DNA of 64,000 nucleotides, from positions 744,001 to 808,000 of the forward strand of contig JACKNC010000002.1 in the NCBI GenBank assembly GCA_024235095.1, given 5' to 3'. A program made the translations under genes and the position numbers. The DNA comes from Gammaproteobacteria bacterium (GTDB lineage: Bacteria; Pseudomonadota; Gammaproteobacteria; Competibacterales; Competibacteraceae). Below, piece after piece: positions 7,429 to 16,943 of this stretch. Within the stretch, counting starts at the first letter, position 1. Each line of letters opens with the position of its first letter. The notes under the pieces are model-generated. The model saw nothing but the letters and a program-made list of their open reading frames with translations. It did not search any database and was not told the origin of the DNA.

Positions 7429-8757
7429 ATGAGCAGGGATCAGGTTTTTATCAGCTATAGCCATGCAGACAGTGACTGGCTCAGACGACTGCAAATTATG
7501 CTGGCCCCCTTGCGACGTCAGGGGATGCTGGACGTATGGGAAGATACGCGCATTCAGGTGGGACAGGATTGGAAAGCGGAAATTGAAAAGGCCCTGATGA
7601 GAGCCAAGGTCGCGGTGTTGCTGGTCAGTCCGGATTTCCTGGCTTCGGACTTTATCGTTAGACATGAGTTGCCGCCGCTGCTGGAGGCGGCCAAAAAGCA
7701 GGGTGCGACCATTCTCTGGGTACCGTTGCGGCACAGCCTGTACCGGGTCACCGAGATTGCCTGCTACCAGGCGGCTTATGACCCCGGAACGCCCTTGTCT
7801 ACCTTAACGTTGGCCGAGCAGGATGCCGCGTTGGTGCGGATCGCGGAAGCGCTCATCGCCGTTGAATCTTCTCCCGCGTCCACTTCACCTCCTGAAACGC
7901 CAGAACCGGTCCGACCGCATCGAGTTGTTCTGCCTCCCGTCAAGTACATTCACGGCTGGTTGGCGGAGCGCGTGCAGGCACTGCAACAACAGACCGCTAA
8001 GGCGCTGGGTCTGCCGGTGGAGTTTTGCGATGATCTCGAAAGCGGCGGCCAAGGTCCGGTGATGGCCGTCATTCCAGCCGGGCGATTTTTGATGGGCTCC
8101 CCCGAGGGTGAACTGGAACGGCGAGACGAGGAGCGCCAGCACGAAGTCGAAGTCGCGCCATTCGCGCTGGGCAAGTACACCGTGACCCTCGATGAATACG
8201 ATCGGTTTGCGCATGCCAAAGGGCGGGCGTTGCCCGCCGATCAGGGTTGGGGCCGTGGGCGGCGACCGGTGATCAACGTGAATTGGCTCGATGCAGTGGC
8301 TTATGCGGACTGGCTGAGCGAGCAGACGGGCCAGACTTATCGTCTGCCGACCGAAGCTGAATGGGAATACGCCTGTCGAGCGGGAACGACGACGCCGTTT
8401 TGTTTCGGGACCACGATCGGCACTGAGCAAGCCAACTACGATGGCAACTACATCTATGGCGGGGGACGAACAGGCATGTATCGGCAAAAGACCGTCGAAG
8501 TTGGCCAGTTTCCGGCCAACGCCTGGGGACTGTACGAAATGCACGGCAATGTCTGGGAATGGACCGGTTCCGAATACGACGAAAAGTATGGGGGCGCTGA
8601 GTTGCGCGGTGTCAGCGACCGCGATTCCGGCGGTCCCCGGGTGCTGCGGGGCGGCTCGTGGGGCATCGGTCCGCTGTGGTTGCGGTCGGCCGCGCGCTTC
8701 TGGGGCGTCCCGCGCTACCGGGGCTCCTCGTGGGATTCCGTCTGGCCAGGACGTTAA
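7429..8757 (+). CDS. DGR target 2: TIR domain fused to FGE/C-type-lectin-like domain
   Basis: 442 aa from ATG 7429. Residues 1-130 form a TIR-like domain: QVFISYSHADSDWLRRL, then WEDTRIQVGQDWKAEIEKALMRAKVAVLLVSPDFLASDF, with a candidate glutamate in the IEKAL helix. A proline-rich linker follows (about 150-165). From about 210 comes the lectin-like domain ([52 protein letters not shown]) with the variable region at its end. Bacterial TIR domains commonly degrade NAD or make cyclic signals in defence. A one-base deletion in VR2 shifts the last residues to WDSVWPGR; the uninterrupted frame would end GFRLARTLTL as in target 1. Both targets share the segment QGWGRGRRPVINV, or close to it, so they are paralogous scaffolds. 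Confidence 0.9.
   Translation: MSRDQVFISYSHADSDWLRRLQIMLAPLRRQGMLDVWEDTRIQVGQDWKAEIEKALMRAKVAVLLVSPDFLASDFIVRHELPPLLEAAKKQGATILWVPLRHSLYRVTEIACYQAAYDPGTPLSTLTLAEQDAALVRIAEALIAVESSPASTSPPETPEPVRPHRVVLPPVKYIHGWLAERVQALQQQTAKALGLPVEFCDDLESGGQGPVMAVIPAGRFLMGSPEGELERRDEERQHEVEVAPFALGKYTVTLDEYDRFAHAKGRALPADQGWGRGRRPVINVNWLDAVAYADWLSEQTGQTYRLPTEAEWEYACRAGTTTPFCFGTTIGTEQANYDGNYIYGGGRTGMYRQKTVEVGQFPANAWGLYEMHGNVWEWTGSEYDEKYGGAELRGVSDRDSGGPRVLRGGSWGIGPLWLRSAARFWGVPRYRGSSWDSVWPGR
8630..8749 (+). repeat. DGR variable region 2 (VR2)
   Basis: 120 bases align to TR 7067-7187. All substitutions I see (about 21) fall on template adenines, with no change at G, C or T. One base is missing within the AAC-AAC-AAC stretch (TR 7159-7167 has nine bases, VR2 has eight), which shifts the frame. 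The 3' block GTGGGATTCCGTCTGGCCAG is identical to TR. Confidence 0.95.
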
Positions 8758-8793
8758 CCCTTTGACCTTTTTGCTTTTACCCTTTCCGGGGGT

Positions 8794-8827
8794 CCAGGGG
8801 GCGTAGCCCCCTGGTCGCGTTTTTTTG
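8794..8827 (+). terminator. Hairpin plus T-run downstream of VR2 (DGR hairpin and/or terminator)
   Basis: The stem CCAGGGGGC/GCCCCCTGG with loop GTA (8794-8814) is followed by TCGCG and a T-run. It is identical in stem to the one after VR1, and only the middle loop base differs. The sequence between VR and hairpin is also conserved between the two targets (TTAACCCTTTGA, then TTTTACCCTTTC). The 130 bases from here to treY hold nothing else that I recognise. Confidence 0.75.
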
Positions 8828-8958
8828 CGGATGACCGAGGCAGAATTCCGGGCGGCGAGGCGCTGCGCCTTGGGCCTGATGCAAGAGAAATTTCGACCCG
8901 GTATTAACGATCATCGCGCATGACCCTGAAGGCGTCTATGCCGGCTCACGTCATTTCA

Positions 8959-11763
8959 TCAACCCTGCCCTGCTTCATTGATCAGCAACGCCACCGGGAA
9001 GTGCTGAAGCGCCTCCCGCAGCCATAACGCCTCTTCGCCCTGCACCGTTTCCCCGGTCAGGGCATTATGCCAACACAGGCGCGAACCCGTAGGCGGCAGC
9101 ACTCGGGTTTCATGCCAGACCGATTCGCCCAGGGGATATTCGCCGTCCTTGACCAAACTGCTCGGAAAGCGCGGCACAATAACCAGCGCTCGCCGTTCGC
9201 CCAATTCCCGGGCGAAGGCTACGACATGGGATTTGAGGCTGCCGATCACCGTTAATTTCTGGTAAGCGCCATGCTGGAACAATTCCAGCTCGCTCCGCCG
9301 CGCTTGCAGGGCGCGGTAGATCAGAAACAGCTTGATTCGCCCATCCTCGGGCGCCACCAACAATTCCGTGATCAACTGCAAAATGTTGCCAGCACGGTTT
9401 TGCAACGCCTTGAGCATCGCGCCACGCCGTTCAAAGTCGACCGGTCGACGATTATCGGGATCGACCAGACTCAAATCCCATAACTCCGTACCTTGGTAGA
9501 AATCAGGCAGTCCCGGTGTAGTGAGCTTGAGCAGGGTCTGGCTGAGGGAGTTGATGATCCCGTGATGCTGTATGCGCCGCTGGAATGGCAGGAACGCTTG
9601 CAGAAACGGATTTTCCTTGCCGGGTTGCATGACGCGCTCGGCAAAGGTTAACAAGGCGTCCTCGTATTGGTTGTCCGGCTCCAACCAGTTGGTATGCACC
9701 TTGGCCTCTCGGGTGGCCTTGATTAAATAGTCCTTGACCCGCTGGATGAAACCGGGGTAATCGGCCAGATCAAAGGGATAGGCGCCCAGCAGGGTTTGAT
9801 ACAGCAGGTATTCATCGTCATTCTCTGGAGCGCTCCAGGCGCCGATTTGCACCTTGCGCGACTGGTTGATTTCATGCCACTCCTGCAACTGATGTTCCCA
9901 TTCCTCGGGTATTTCCGACAACACGTTCAACCGGGCGCGGACATCCTCGCCACGCTTGGTGTCATGAGTGGCGCTGGCGTTCATAGCATGGGGCCAGGAA
10001 GCAACCCGATGCTGATTGAAGGTGTGAAATTCATCCAGATCAATGCCGAATTGCAGGGGTCCCGCGCCGACCTCGTTGAGCGACAACAGCCGGTTATAGA
10101 CATAGAACACCGTATCCTCAACGCCCTTGGCCATCAAGGGGCCGGTGAATTGCTGCAAGCGCATGATGAAATGCAGCCACTGATCCTTATCCTCAGCCGC
10201 CATGTGCTCATCGAATTCCAGGCGCAGGAACCGTTCGATGAAATTCAGTTCATTGCGGAAGTTGGGGATGTTCAGCCGGGCCTGAGCGATGACCTGCCGG
10301 ATGTATTCCTGATCCGCCCGGCTGGAGCCGGTCCGACCGATGTAACTGCGATAGATCGGGAACAGCACCAGAATTTCGATCAGCGCGACCTGGAGTCCGT
10401 ACAGGGTGAAATCGCTGGCGTAGCGGTAACGCTCGGAGATGCTTTTCAGCAGATGCGCCAGGTTGTCAATATCCCCCGCCAGATGCTTATCGACGATCAT
10501 GCGCTTGTTGCTATCAATCAGCGCTTCGCAGGATGTGGTATTGCCGATAAACGAGCGATAAATCCGGGTGAACTCGGATTCGGACGCTGGTTGACAGAAC
10601 AAGCCATTGATCATGCCGAGAAAATCATAGCCACTGGTGCCCTGACAAGGCCAGTTCACCGGCAATTCCTCGCCATGTTCCAGAATTTTTTCCACGACCA
10701 GATAGACATAGGGCGCTTGTTCGCGCAGGCGATGCAGATATTGCGCGGGGTCGTAGAGACCATCGATATGGTCGATGCGCAGACCCGTAATTTTTTCCTC
10801 GGCGACCAGTTTGAGGATCAATTCATGAGTAAAGTCAAAAACCTTCGCATCCTCGATCCGCAGAGAGATCAGGTCGTTGATGGTGAAAAACCGCCGGTAA
10901 TTCAATTCCTCATTACCCACCTTCCAATAGGACAGCCGAAAGAACTGCTCGTTGAGCAAGCTGTCCAGCAAATCGAAGCTTTCGGGTTTGCCGACTTCGC
11001 CGTTGAAGGCGCGAATGTTCTGCTCGATAAACGCATGGACTTCAGGGCTGCCGTTCCATAGTTCCCACAACATCTGCTTGATGAAAGAAATCTGGTCGTA
11101 GCGCTCCCGCCCCTCTTCGCCGGATGGAATGTATTTGAGCAGATAAAGCACCCCCAGGAACTTGACGAAATGGGGATGGTTGCGCTCGAGCTGAGCGCGC
11201 AGCCGGCCCAGATCGTAGGTCAGTAACCGGTAGTAGGATTCGATGCGGATCGGGAAGCGGAAGTCGTAGTAATGCACCGCCAGTCCCTGCTCGCTGTAGC
11301 GCAATTGCAATTCGCCGCTTTCCAGGCAGTCGCCGTAGAACTTGCCCAGAAACGGGGCCAGCACCCGACCGCGAATGCCTTCGTAGAGATGATTCCAGTT
11401 GATGTCGAAAAACTCGTGATAGGGCGAATCCGGGCCATTCTCCAGTACGTCCACCAATAATTGATTCTGGCTGTCAAACGCCATGTGGTTAGGGACAATG
11501 TCCTGCACCCAGCCAATGCATTGTTGTTTCAAGACCTGGCTCAGCGCCTCGAAACGTTCCATGCCGCCCAGTTCGGGATTGATCGCATGGCTGTCCACGA
11601 CATCATAACCGTGTTGACTGCCTTGGCGCGGAGTGAGGATGGGGGAGGCATAGATGTCAGAGACGCCCAGCTCCGCCAGGTAAGGCGCAACAGCAGCAGC
11701 GGCATCGAAGCCGAATTCCGGGGTAAATTGCAGGCGATAGGTTGCGACGGGAATGCGCATCAT
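8959..11763 (-). CDS. treY: TreY, maltooligosyl trehalose synthase
   Basis: 934 aa from ATG 11763 (a second ATG follows at once, so 11760 is equally possible); AGGA lies about 11 bases upstream. It begins RIPVATYRLQFTPEFGFDAAAAVAPYLAELGVSDIYASPIL, the N-terminus of TreY, a GH13 intramolecular transglucosylase that turns the reducing-end alpha-1,4 link of maltodextrins into alpha-1,1. Family motifs include DIVPNHMAF, ITGLRIDHIDGLYDP (catalytic region), GTSGYDFL and GVEDTVFYVYNRL, with TTPGLPDFYQGTEL near the C-terminus. It is last in the order glgX-treZ-treY and starts 27 bases after treZ. The product is released by TreZ as trehalose. Confidence 0.96.
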   Translation of the reverse strand: MMRIPVATYRLQFTPEFGFDAAAAVAPYLAELGVSDIYASPILTPRQGSQHGYDVVDSHAINPELGGMERFEALSQVLKQQCIGWVQDIVPNHMAFDSQNQLLVDVLENGPDSPYHEFFDINWNHLYEGIRGRVLAPFLGKFYGDCLESGELQLRYSEQGLAVHYYDFRFPIRIESYYRLLTYDLGRLRAQLERNHPHFVKFLGVLYLLKYIPSGEEGRERYDQISFIKQMLWELWNGSPEVHAFIEQNIRAFNGEVGKPESFDLLDSLLNEQFFRLSYWKVGNEELNYRRFFTINDLISLRIEDAKVFDFTHELILKLVAEEKITGLRIDHIDGLYDPAQYLHRLREQAPYVYLVVEKILEHGEELPVNWPCQGTSGYDFLGMINGLFCQPASESEFTRIYRSFIGNTTSCEALIDSNKRMIVDKHLAGDIDNLAHLLKSISERYRYASDFTLYGLQVALIEILVLFPIYRSYIGRTGSSRADQEYIRQVIAQARLNIPNFRNELNFIERFLRLEFDEHMAAEDKDQWLHFIMRLQQFTGPLMAKGVEDTVFYVYNRLLSLNEVGAGPLQFGIDLDEFHTFNQHRVASWPHAMNASATHDTKRGEDVRARLNVLSEIPEEWEHQLQEWHEINQSRKVQIGAWSAPENDDEYLLYQTLLGAYPFDLADYPGFIQRVKDYLIKATREAKVHTNWLEPDNQYEDALLTFAERVMQPGKENPFLQAFLPFQRRIQHHGIINSLSQTLLKLTTPGLPDFYQGTELWDLSLVDPDNRRPVDFERRGAMLKALQNRAGNILQLITELLVAPEDGRIKLFLIYRALQARRSELELFQHGAYQKLTVIGSLKSHVVAFARELGERRALVIVPRFPSSLVKDGEYPLGESVWHETRVLPPTGSRLCWHNALTGETVQGEEALWLREALQHFPVALLINEAGQG

Positions 11764-11789
11764 GGAATAAGGTCCTGTCGGTAGGGCAT

Positions 11790-13634
11790 TCAGGAGGGAA
11801 CGTCGCTGGCATAAACCGCGACGCTGTAGGGCAGTAGCTGAAGCACACCGGGAATAGCGCCATCCGCCAATTGTAGCGGCAGAGCAGAACCCTCGCCGCC
11901 CCAAGTGGGATCGGCGGCATCGAGGCGCAGACTCCATGCGCCAGCGCCAGGTTTGACCGTCACCGTGGCCGGTTCGGCAGCAAAATTCATCCAGGCGACA
12001 ACTCGGTTGGCATCGCACCAGCGCTGCAATTCCAGTACGCCCGGTCTGATCACTGTCGCGCTCAAGCTAGCGTTATCAAGGCGAGCCAGCGCCGGCAGTT
12101 CCCGCCGCAGCCGTAACAGTTCGCGGTAAAAAGCGCGCAATTGGCCATGCCTGCCGGTGTTGCCGAGTTCCCATTGCAGTTTGGAGCCGTTGAACGCCGC
12201 TTCCGATTGCGGGTCTGGCGCTTCGCCTTTAGCATGAAAGGCAGCGAACTCTTTTTTCCGGCCTTCGCGCACGCCTTCGATCAAGGCTGTGTCGCCGTGG
12301 CTGATGAAATACTGGAATGGACGGGGTTCGCCATACTCTTCGCCCATGAACAACAGCGGCAGATAGGGTGACAGCAGTACCGCCGCCGCCGCCAGTTTCA
12401 GCGCGGGAAAGGGCAATAACCCGGACAATCGGTCGCCCAGCGCGCGGTTGCCCACTTGATCATGGTTCTGGCTGCACACCACAAAGCGCCAAGCCGGGCA
12501 GTCGCCGGGATCGTCGCCGTGAAAGCGCTGGCGGTGCGGGGAGTAGTCCCAGGCATAGACGAACGGCCGGTTGTAAACCTGCGCCAGTTGCTCCAGTGCG
12601 CCGAAATCCTCGTAATAGCCGTGGCGCTCGCCGGTCAGCACCGTATGCAGGGCGTGATGGAAATCGTCGCTCCACTGCGCGTCCAGGCCGTAACCGCCCA
12701 CAGCGGGGGAACGAATCAGGCGCGGGTCGTTCAGGTCGCTCTCGGCGATCAGGTAAAAAGGCCGACCCAGGCGTTGCGCGCAACCGGCAGCGGCGGTCGC
12801 TAGTTCCGCCAGGATATGCCAGGCCCCGAAGTCGTAGATCGCATGAACGGCGTCCAGACGCAGCGCATCGCAATGGCAGGTCTCGAACCAGTAGCGGGCA
12901 TTGTTGACTACATATTCACGAACGCCAGGACTGTGTGGGCCGTCATAGTTGACCGCGTCGCCCCACGGCGTACGGTAGTGGTTAGTGAAATAGGTTCCCA
13001 GTCCCCACAGATAATTGCCCTCGGGACCGAGGTGGTTGTAGACCACGTCCATGATGACGGCCAGACCTTCACGATGGCAGGCGTCGACCAGCCGCTTCAG
13101 TCCCTCCACGCCGCCATAGGAGTCTTGCGCCGCGTAAGGGTAAACGCCGTCGTAGCCCCAATTGCGGTCGCCAGGGAATTGGGCAACCGGCAGCAGTTCG
13201 ATGGCGTTCACCCCCAATTCCCGCAATTCCGGCAGGCGGGGAATGATCGCGTCAAACGTGCCTTCCGGCGTAAACGTTCCGACATGCAACTCGTACATGA
13301 CCCACTGCGGCAAGGGCGGCGGTTGCCAGTTGCTATCTGTCCAGGGGAAGGCATGATCGACCACGCGCGAGGGGCCATGCACACCCTGGGGTTGATGGTG
13401 GGAAGCGGGGTCAGGCCGGTCGGTTTCGCCGTCCCACTGGTAGAAGTACAATGCGCCGGGTTCAAGGCCGGTGACGGTGGCATGCCAGTAACTGCGCTCG
13501 TCGCAGGTCATGGGAATCAGACGGTCTTCGGGCGCGACTAAGTGGACGGCAGCCTGTTTCAGCAAAGGCGCCCACAGGGTGAAGGCGCATTGATGGTCGC
13601 CGAGATAATGGGCGCCCAGTTTGAGATGGTTCAT
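11790..13634 (-). CDS. treZ: TreZ, maltooligosyltrehalose trehalohydrolase
   Basis: 614 aa, with ATG at 13634 chosen because MNHLKLGAHYLGDHQCAFTLWAP begins the N-terminal beta-sandwich domain. It is a GH13 enzyme that cleaves trehalose from maltooligosyl trehalose. The catalytic barrel shows the nucleophile segment DALRLDAVHAIYD, the acid LIAESDLND and the third aspartate in SQNHDQVGNR. Substrate strands are ELLPVAQFPG and MDVVYNHLGPEGNY. It lies between glgX and treY on the minus strand, consistent with a glycogen-to-trehalose operon (debranching, isomerisation, release). Confidence 0.97.
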   Translation of the reverse strand: MNHLKLGAHYLGDHQCAFTLWAPLLKQAAVHLVAPEDRLIPMTCDERSYWHATVTGLEPGALYFYQWDGETDRPDPASHHQPQGVHGPSRVVDHAFPWTDSNWQPPPLPQWVMYELHVGTFTPEGTFDAIIPRLPELRELGVNAIELLPVAQFPGDRNWGYDGVYPYAAQDSYGGVEGLKRLVDACHREGLAVIMDVVYNHLGPEGNYLWGLGTYFTNHYRTPWGDAVNYDGPHSPGVREYVVNNARYWFETCHCDALRLDAVHAIYDFGAWHILAELATAAAGCAQRLGRPFYLIAESDLNDPRLIRSPAVGGYGLDAQWSDDFHHALHTVLTGERHGYYEDFGALEQLAQVYNRPFVYAWDYSPHRQRFHGDDPGDCPAWRFVVCSQNHDQVGNRALGDRLSGLLPFPALKLAAAAVLLSPYLPLLFMGEEYGEPRPFQYFISHGDTALIEGVREGRKKEFAAFHAKGEAPDPQSEAAFNGSKLQWELGNTGRHGQLRAFYRELLRLRRELPALARLDNASLSATVIRPGVLELQRWCDANRVVAWMNFAAEPATVTVKPGAGAWSLRLDAADPTWGGEGSALPLQLADGAIPGVLQLLPYSVAVYASDVPS

Positions 13635-13705
13635 GGGAATAATGCCTCCGTGGCTGTAGTAGGTTGGGTTAGCGCGCAGCGGTAACCCAAGATGATCAGA
13701 GCTGG

Positions 13706-13730
13706 GTAGGGTACGCATTGCGTACCCTAC
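13706..13730. repeat. REP-like palindrome between treZ and glgX
   Basis: A complete 25-base copy of the GGTACGC-NN-GCGTACC palindrome with GTAGGG/CCCTAC flanks sits in the 116-base gap between glgX and treZ. As a stable hairpin in the middle of a likely operon it could tune the ratio of the two genes' mRNAs. Confidence 0.75.
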
Positions 13731-13750
13731 TGGGAAATCGAAATAGCCTT

Positions 13751-15898
13751 TTACTCCGACGCCGCACTGCTGGACGATCGCTGCAAAACCACCAGCGCCC
13801 GACCTGGGACGGGTACGATTGACGCTTCAGCGCCATAACTGCGACCGCGCTGCAAAAAGCGAGGCAAGGCCGTATCCATAACCGTCCGCCATTCTCCCGG
13901 CGCAAGATTTTCCGGCAAAGTAAATTCAATCGGTTCGTGATGGGCGTTGAACAGCAGAATGAAACTGTCGTCGATAATGCGTTCGCCCCGTCGGTCAGGC
14001 GTGGCAATCTCCTCGCCGTTCAGAAAAATGCCAATCGCCATGGTCAATCCGTCGTGCCATTGCTCCTCGGTCATCTCGCCGCCATCCGGGTTGAACCAAA
14101 CGATATCGTGGACGCCGGAACCATGAATTGACCGACCCTGGAACCATTTGCGCCGACGCAGCACCGGATGGTCATAACGGAACGCCATCAACTCGCGGAC
14201 AAACTCCAGCAGCGCCGCGTTTTCTTCGGGCAGATCCCAGTTCAGCCAGGACAGTTCGTTGTCCTGACAGTAGGCATTATTATTACCGTGCTGGGTGCGG
14301 CCCATCTCGTCGCCGGCCAGCAGCATGGGAACGCCCTGGGACAAAAACAGCGTCGCCAGGAAATTACGCTGCTGGCGCTGACGCAGGTTCAGAACCACCG
14401 GATCGTCGGTCTCGCCTTCAGCGCCACAATTCCAGGATCGGTTGTGGCTTTCCCCGTCGCGGCTGCCCTCATTATTGGCTTCATTGTGCTTTTCGTTGTA
14501 ACTGACCAGATCATGCAGGGTGAAGCCATCATGAGCGATGATGAAATTGATGCTGGCGCTGGGGTTGCGGCCATTGGACTGGTACAGATCGGAACTGCCG
14601 GTGAATCGGAAGGCAAATTCGGCCAACCGGCTCGGTTCGCCGCGCCAGAAGTCGCGCACCGTATCCCGGTAGCGGCCATTCCATTCCGACCACAGCAACG
14701 GGAAGCCGCCGACATGATAGCCGCCTTCGCCCACATCCCACGGTTCGGCGATCAGCTTCACGTCGGACAGCACCGGGTCCTGATGGATGATGTCGAAGAA
14801 CGCGGCCAGCCGGTCAACGGCGTACAGTTCTCGCGCCAGCGCCGAGGCCAGGTCAAAGCGGAAGCCATCCACATGCATCTCCAGCACCCAGTAACGCAGG
14901 CTGTCCATGATCAGCTTGAGCACTTGTGGATGGCGGACATTGAGCGAGTTGCCGCAACCGGTGAAATCCATGTAATAGCGCGGATTATCCTCGACCAGTC
15001 GGTAGTAAGCGGCGTTATCCACCCCGCGCAGGGTCAGGGTCGGCCCCATCTGGTTGCCTTCGCCGGTGTGGTTATAAACCACGTCCAGAATCACCTCGAT
15101 GCCAGCCCGGTGCAGCACCTTGACCATTTCCTTGAACTCGCGCACCTGTTGACCCTGGGCGCCGCTGGCGCTGTAACCGGAGTAGGGGGCGAAGAAATTG
15201 AGCGAGTCATAACCCCAGTAATTGCGTAGCCCAGTGCCTGCCAGGTGGCCGGGATGAGCGAGATAATGATGCACGGGCATCAGTTCGACTGCCGTTACAT
15301 CAATGGAACGCAAATGCGCGATGGCGGCGGGATGGGCTAGGCCAGCGTAAGTGCCACGCAACGCCTCGGGAATTTCCGGATGCAGGCGGGTGAAGCCCCG
15401 GACGTGCATTTCGTAGATCACCGTCTCGTGCCAGGGCGTGCGCAGCAAAGCATCGCCTTCCCAATCGAAATGCGGATCAATGACCACGCCCTTGGGCATC
15501 AATGGCGCACTGTCGCTTTCGGAAAAGGCTAGGTCTTCATCGAGCTGTTCCCACGGGTAACCAAAAATCGCCTCTCCCGGCTGAACATCGCCGTCGAGCG
15601 CCTTGGCGTAGGGATCGATCAACAGTTTGTTGGGGTTGAAGCGGTGGCCTTCGTGCGGGGCGAAGGGGCCATGCACGCGGAAGCCGTAACGTTGTCCCGG
15701 TCCGATACCCGGTGCGTAACCATGCCAGATAAATTTGTTGACCTCTTTCAGCTCCAGCCGGGTTTCCTGGTTGTTGTCGTCAAACAGGCATAATTCAACC
15801 TGTGTGGCGTTTTCGGAAAACAGGGCAAAGTTAGTGCCTTGGCCATCCCAGAAAGCGCCCAGTGGGTAGGGTTTTCCAGGCCAGATCGGTTGCAACAT
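13751..15898 (-). CDS. glgX: GlgX/TreX, glycogen debranching enzyme
   Basis: 715 aa from ATG 15898. The N-terminal CBM48-type domain starts with [21 protein letters not shown]. The GH13 barrel shows [18 protein letters not shown], [18 protein letters not shown], the nucleophile in [10 protein letters not shown], the acid in [10 protein letters not shown] and the stabiliser in [11 protein letters not shown]. It is an isoamylase-type enzyme that hydrolyses alpha-1,6 branches, yielding linear maltodextrins that TreY and TreZ convert to trehalose. Its place first in the glgX-treZ-treY order, on one strand, supports this TreX-like role. A housekeeping role in glycogen breakdown is equally possible. 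Confidence 0.96.
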   Translation of the reverse strand: MLQPIWPGKPYPLGAFWDGQGTNFALFSENATQVELCLFDDNNQETRLELKEVNKFIWHGYAPGIGPGQRYGFRVHGPFAPHEGHRFNPNKLLIDPYAKALDGDVQPGEAIFGYPWEQLDEDLAFSESDSAPLMPKGVVIDPHFDWEGDALLRTPWHETVIYEMHVRGFTRLHPEIPEALRGTYAGLAHPAAIAHLRSIDVTAVELMPVHHYLAHPGHLAGTGLRNYWGYDSLNFFAPYSGYSASGAQGQQVREFKEMVKVLHRAGIEVILDVVYNHTGEGNQMGPTLTLRGVDNAAYYRLVEDNPRYYMDFTGCGNSLNVRHPQVLKLIMDSLRYWVLEMHVDGFRFDLASALARELYAVDRLAAFFDIIHQDPVLSDVKLIAEPWDVGEGGYHVGGFPLLWSEWNGRYRDTVRDFWRGEPSRLAEFAFRFTGSSDLYQSNGRNPSASINFIIAHDGFTLHDLVSYNEKHNEANNEGSRDGESHNRSWNCGAEGETDDPVVLNLRQRQQRNFLATLFLSQGVPMLLAGDEMGRTQHGNNNAYCQDNELSWLNWDLPEENAALLEFVRELMAFRYDHPVLRRRKWFQGRSIHGSGVHDIVWFNPDGGEMTEEQWHDGLTMAIGIFLNGEEIATPDRRGERIIDDSFILLFNAHHEPIEFTLPENLAPGEWRTVMDTALPRFLQRGRSYGAEASIVPVPGRALVVLQRSSSSAASE

Positions 15899-15949
15899 GC
15901 TGTTTCCTGATGAAGCGGCTTTGCAGCCAGATTTTGAAATTATAGCAGC

Positions 15950-16933
15950 TTATCCAGAACCGCTTTCGGGACACAGGCGTTTGGTCACGCATTTCGCCAC
16001 GCCGGAACTGCTCGAACAGGCCCGGCAAAACGGCATTGTTTCCGCATCGAGCCGGGTGCGCAGACTGGCGCGCCAGACCGTCCGGGCAATCCCGGGAATG
16101 CCTCGACTGTATGCCGCCAGCCGGTTTAGAAAATCACGGTCAACCATGGCGGCTTCATCCGGGCTTTCGACAGGCGGCGGCAGAACATACTTACCGCTAT
16201 GGGCCTGGCGGAATGCCAGCAGCGGCTTTTCCGCGCCCTCCGCCAGTCCTTGCAAATAGAGAGACAGGCGCTCTTGATCGAAAGCCTGCAAGGTCAGCGT
16301 CCGCGCCCGGCAATTTGGCCCGGCCCGGCGCAGAAACGCCCAGGCCCAGCTGTCGCAGCCGATGATACTGCGTCCCAGACTGCCGGAGCAGGCTTAGCGG
16401 AGAAATTGACGCACCAGACCTAACCCAGCGGCATGGCGCAAATAGACCCGCTCCAGCGCCGGCAAAACCCAATCCCGTTCATCGGTTCTCTTGGCAGATA
16501 ACCAGTTAAGATCGTTAGCTAAAATCTGTTCTGGAGTCGGCGGCTCCAGGATGCACCACTGGCATTGTTTCGCCCATTGGCGCAGGATCCACTCAACGCC
16601 GCCATGCGGCGGCCCCACCACAAAAACGGTCAGCCGGTTAGGTTGCAGGTTGATCAAATCGTCTTGTAAAGCGTCATTCAGAGCCGCCGCCGCGTCGCGC
16701 CAGTCCGGGTCAGGAACGATCTGCATGAGTTGTTCGTCGGACAACACCTCTAACCCGTTGACTCGGTTAATTGTTTCCGAATCATCATCGTCGTGACGGG
16801 GGCGTCTACCCAAGGTAGCCCACCAATTTTCAGTAACAACATTCACCGACATGGTTGGGGGACGGTAATCGGCAAGGTTGATCCATTGCCAAAGTGGCGG
16901 CGCTTTCTGATCGCCATCGGAGTTGGTTGCCAT
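15950..16933 (-). pseudogene. Unrecognised gene with an in-frame stop
   Basis: A 328-codon frame runs from ATG 16933 (MATNSDGDQKAPPLWQW) to TAA at 15950 and is broken by one TAA at 16394-16396. Both halves share the same frame, so a single nonsense change explains it. Visible segments are LTVFVVGPPHGGVEWILRQW (glycine-rich, P-loop-like but without GKT/S), DWVLPALERVYLRHAAGLG, then SIIGCDSWAWAFLRRAG and LTLQAFDQERLSLYL. I do not recognise the family. It lies 51 bases beyond the glgX start and abuts the CRISPR remnant, whose first degenerate repeat begins 11 bases past its start codon. A function cannot be assigned. Confidence 0.55.
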
Positions 16934-16943
16934 ATCGTTGTTT

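Noticed and set aside
9796..11061. Long plus-strand open frames within treY and glgX (for example 9796-11061 and 14168-15229)
   Set aside because: They are antisense shadows of GC-rich genes whose minus-strand products have full family motifs; the shadow proteins show none.
13937..14131. Possible small genes opposite the glgX C-terminus
   Set aside because: No ribosome binding site and no recognisable product; they overlap a clear family enzyme.
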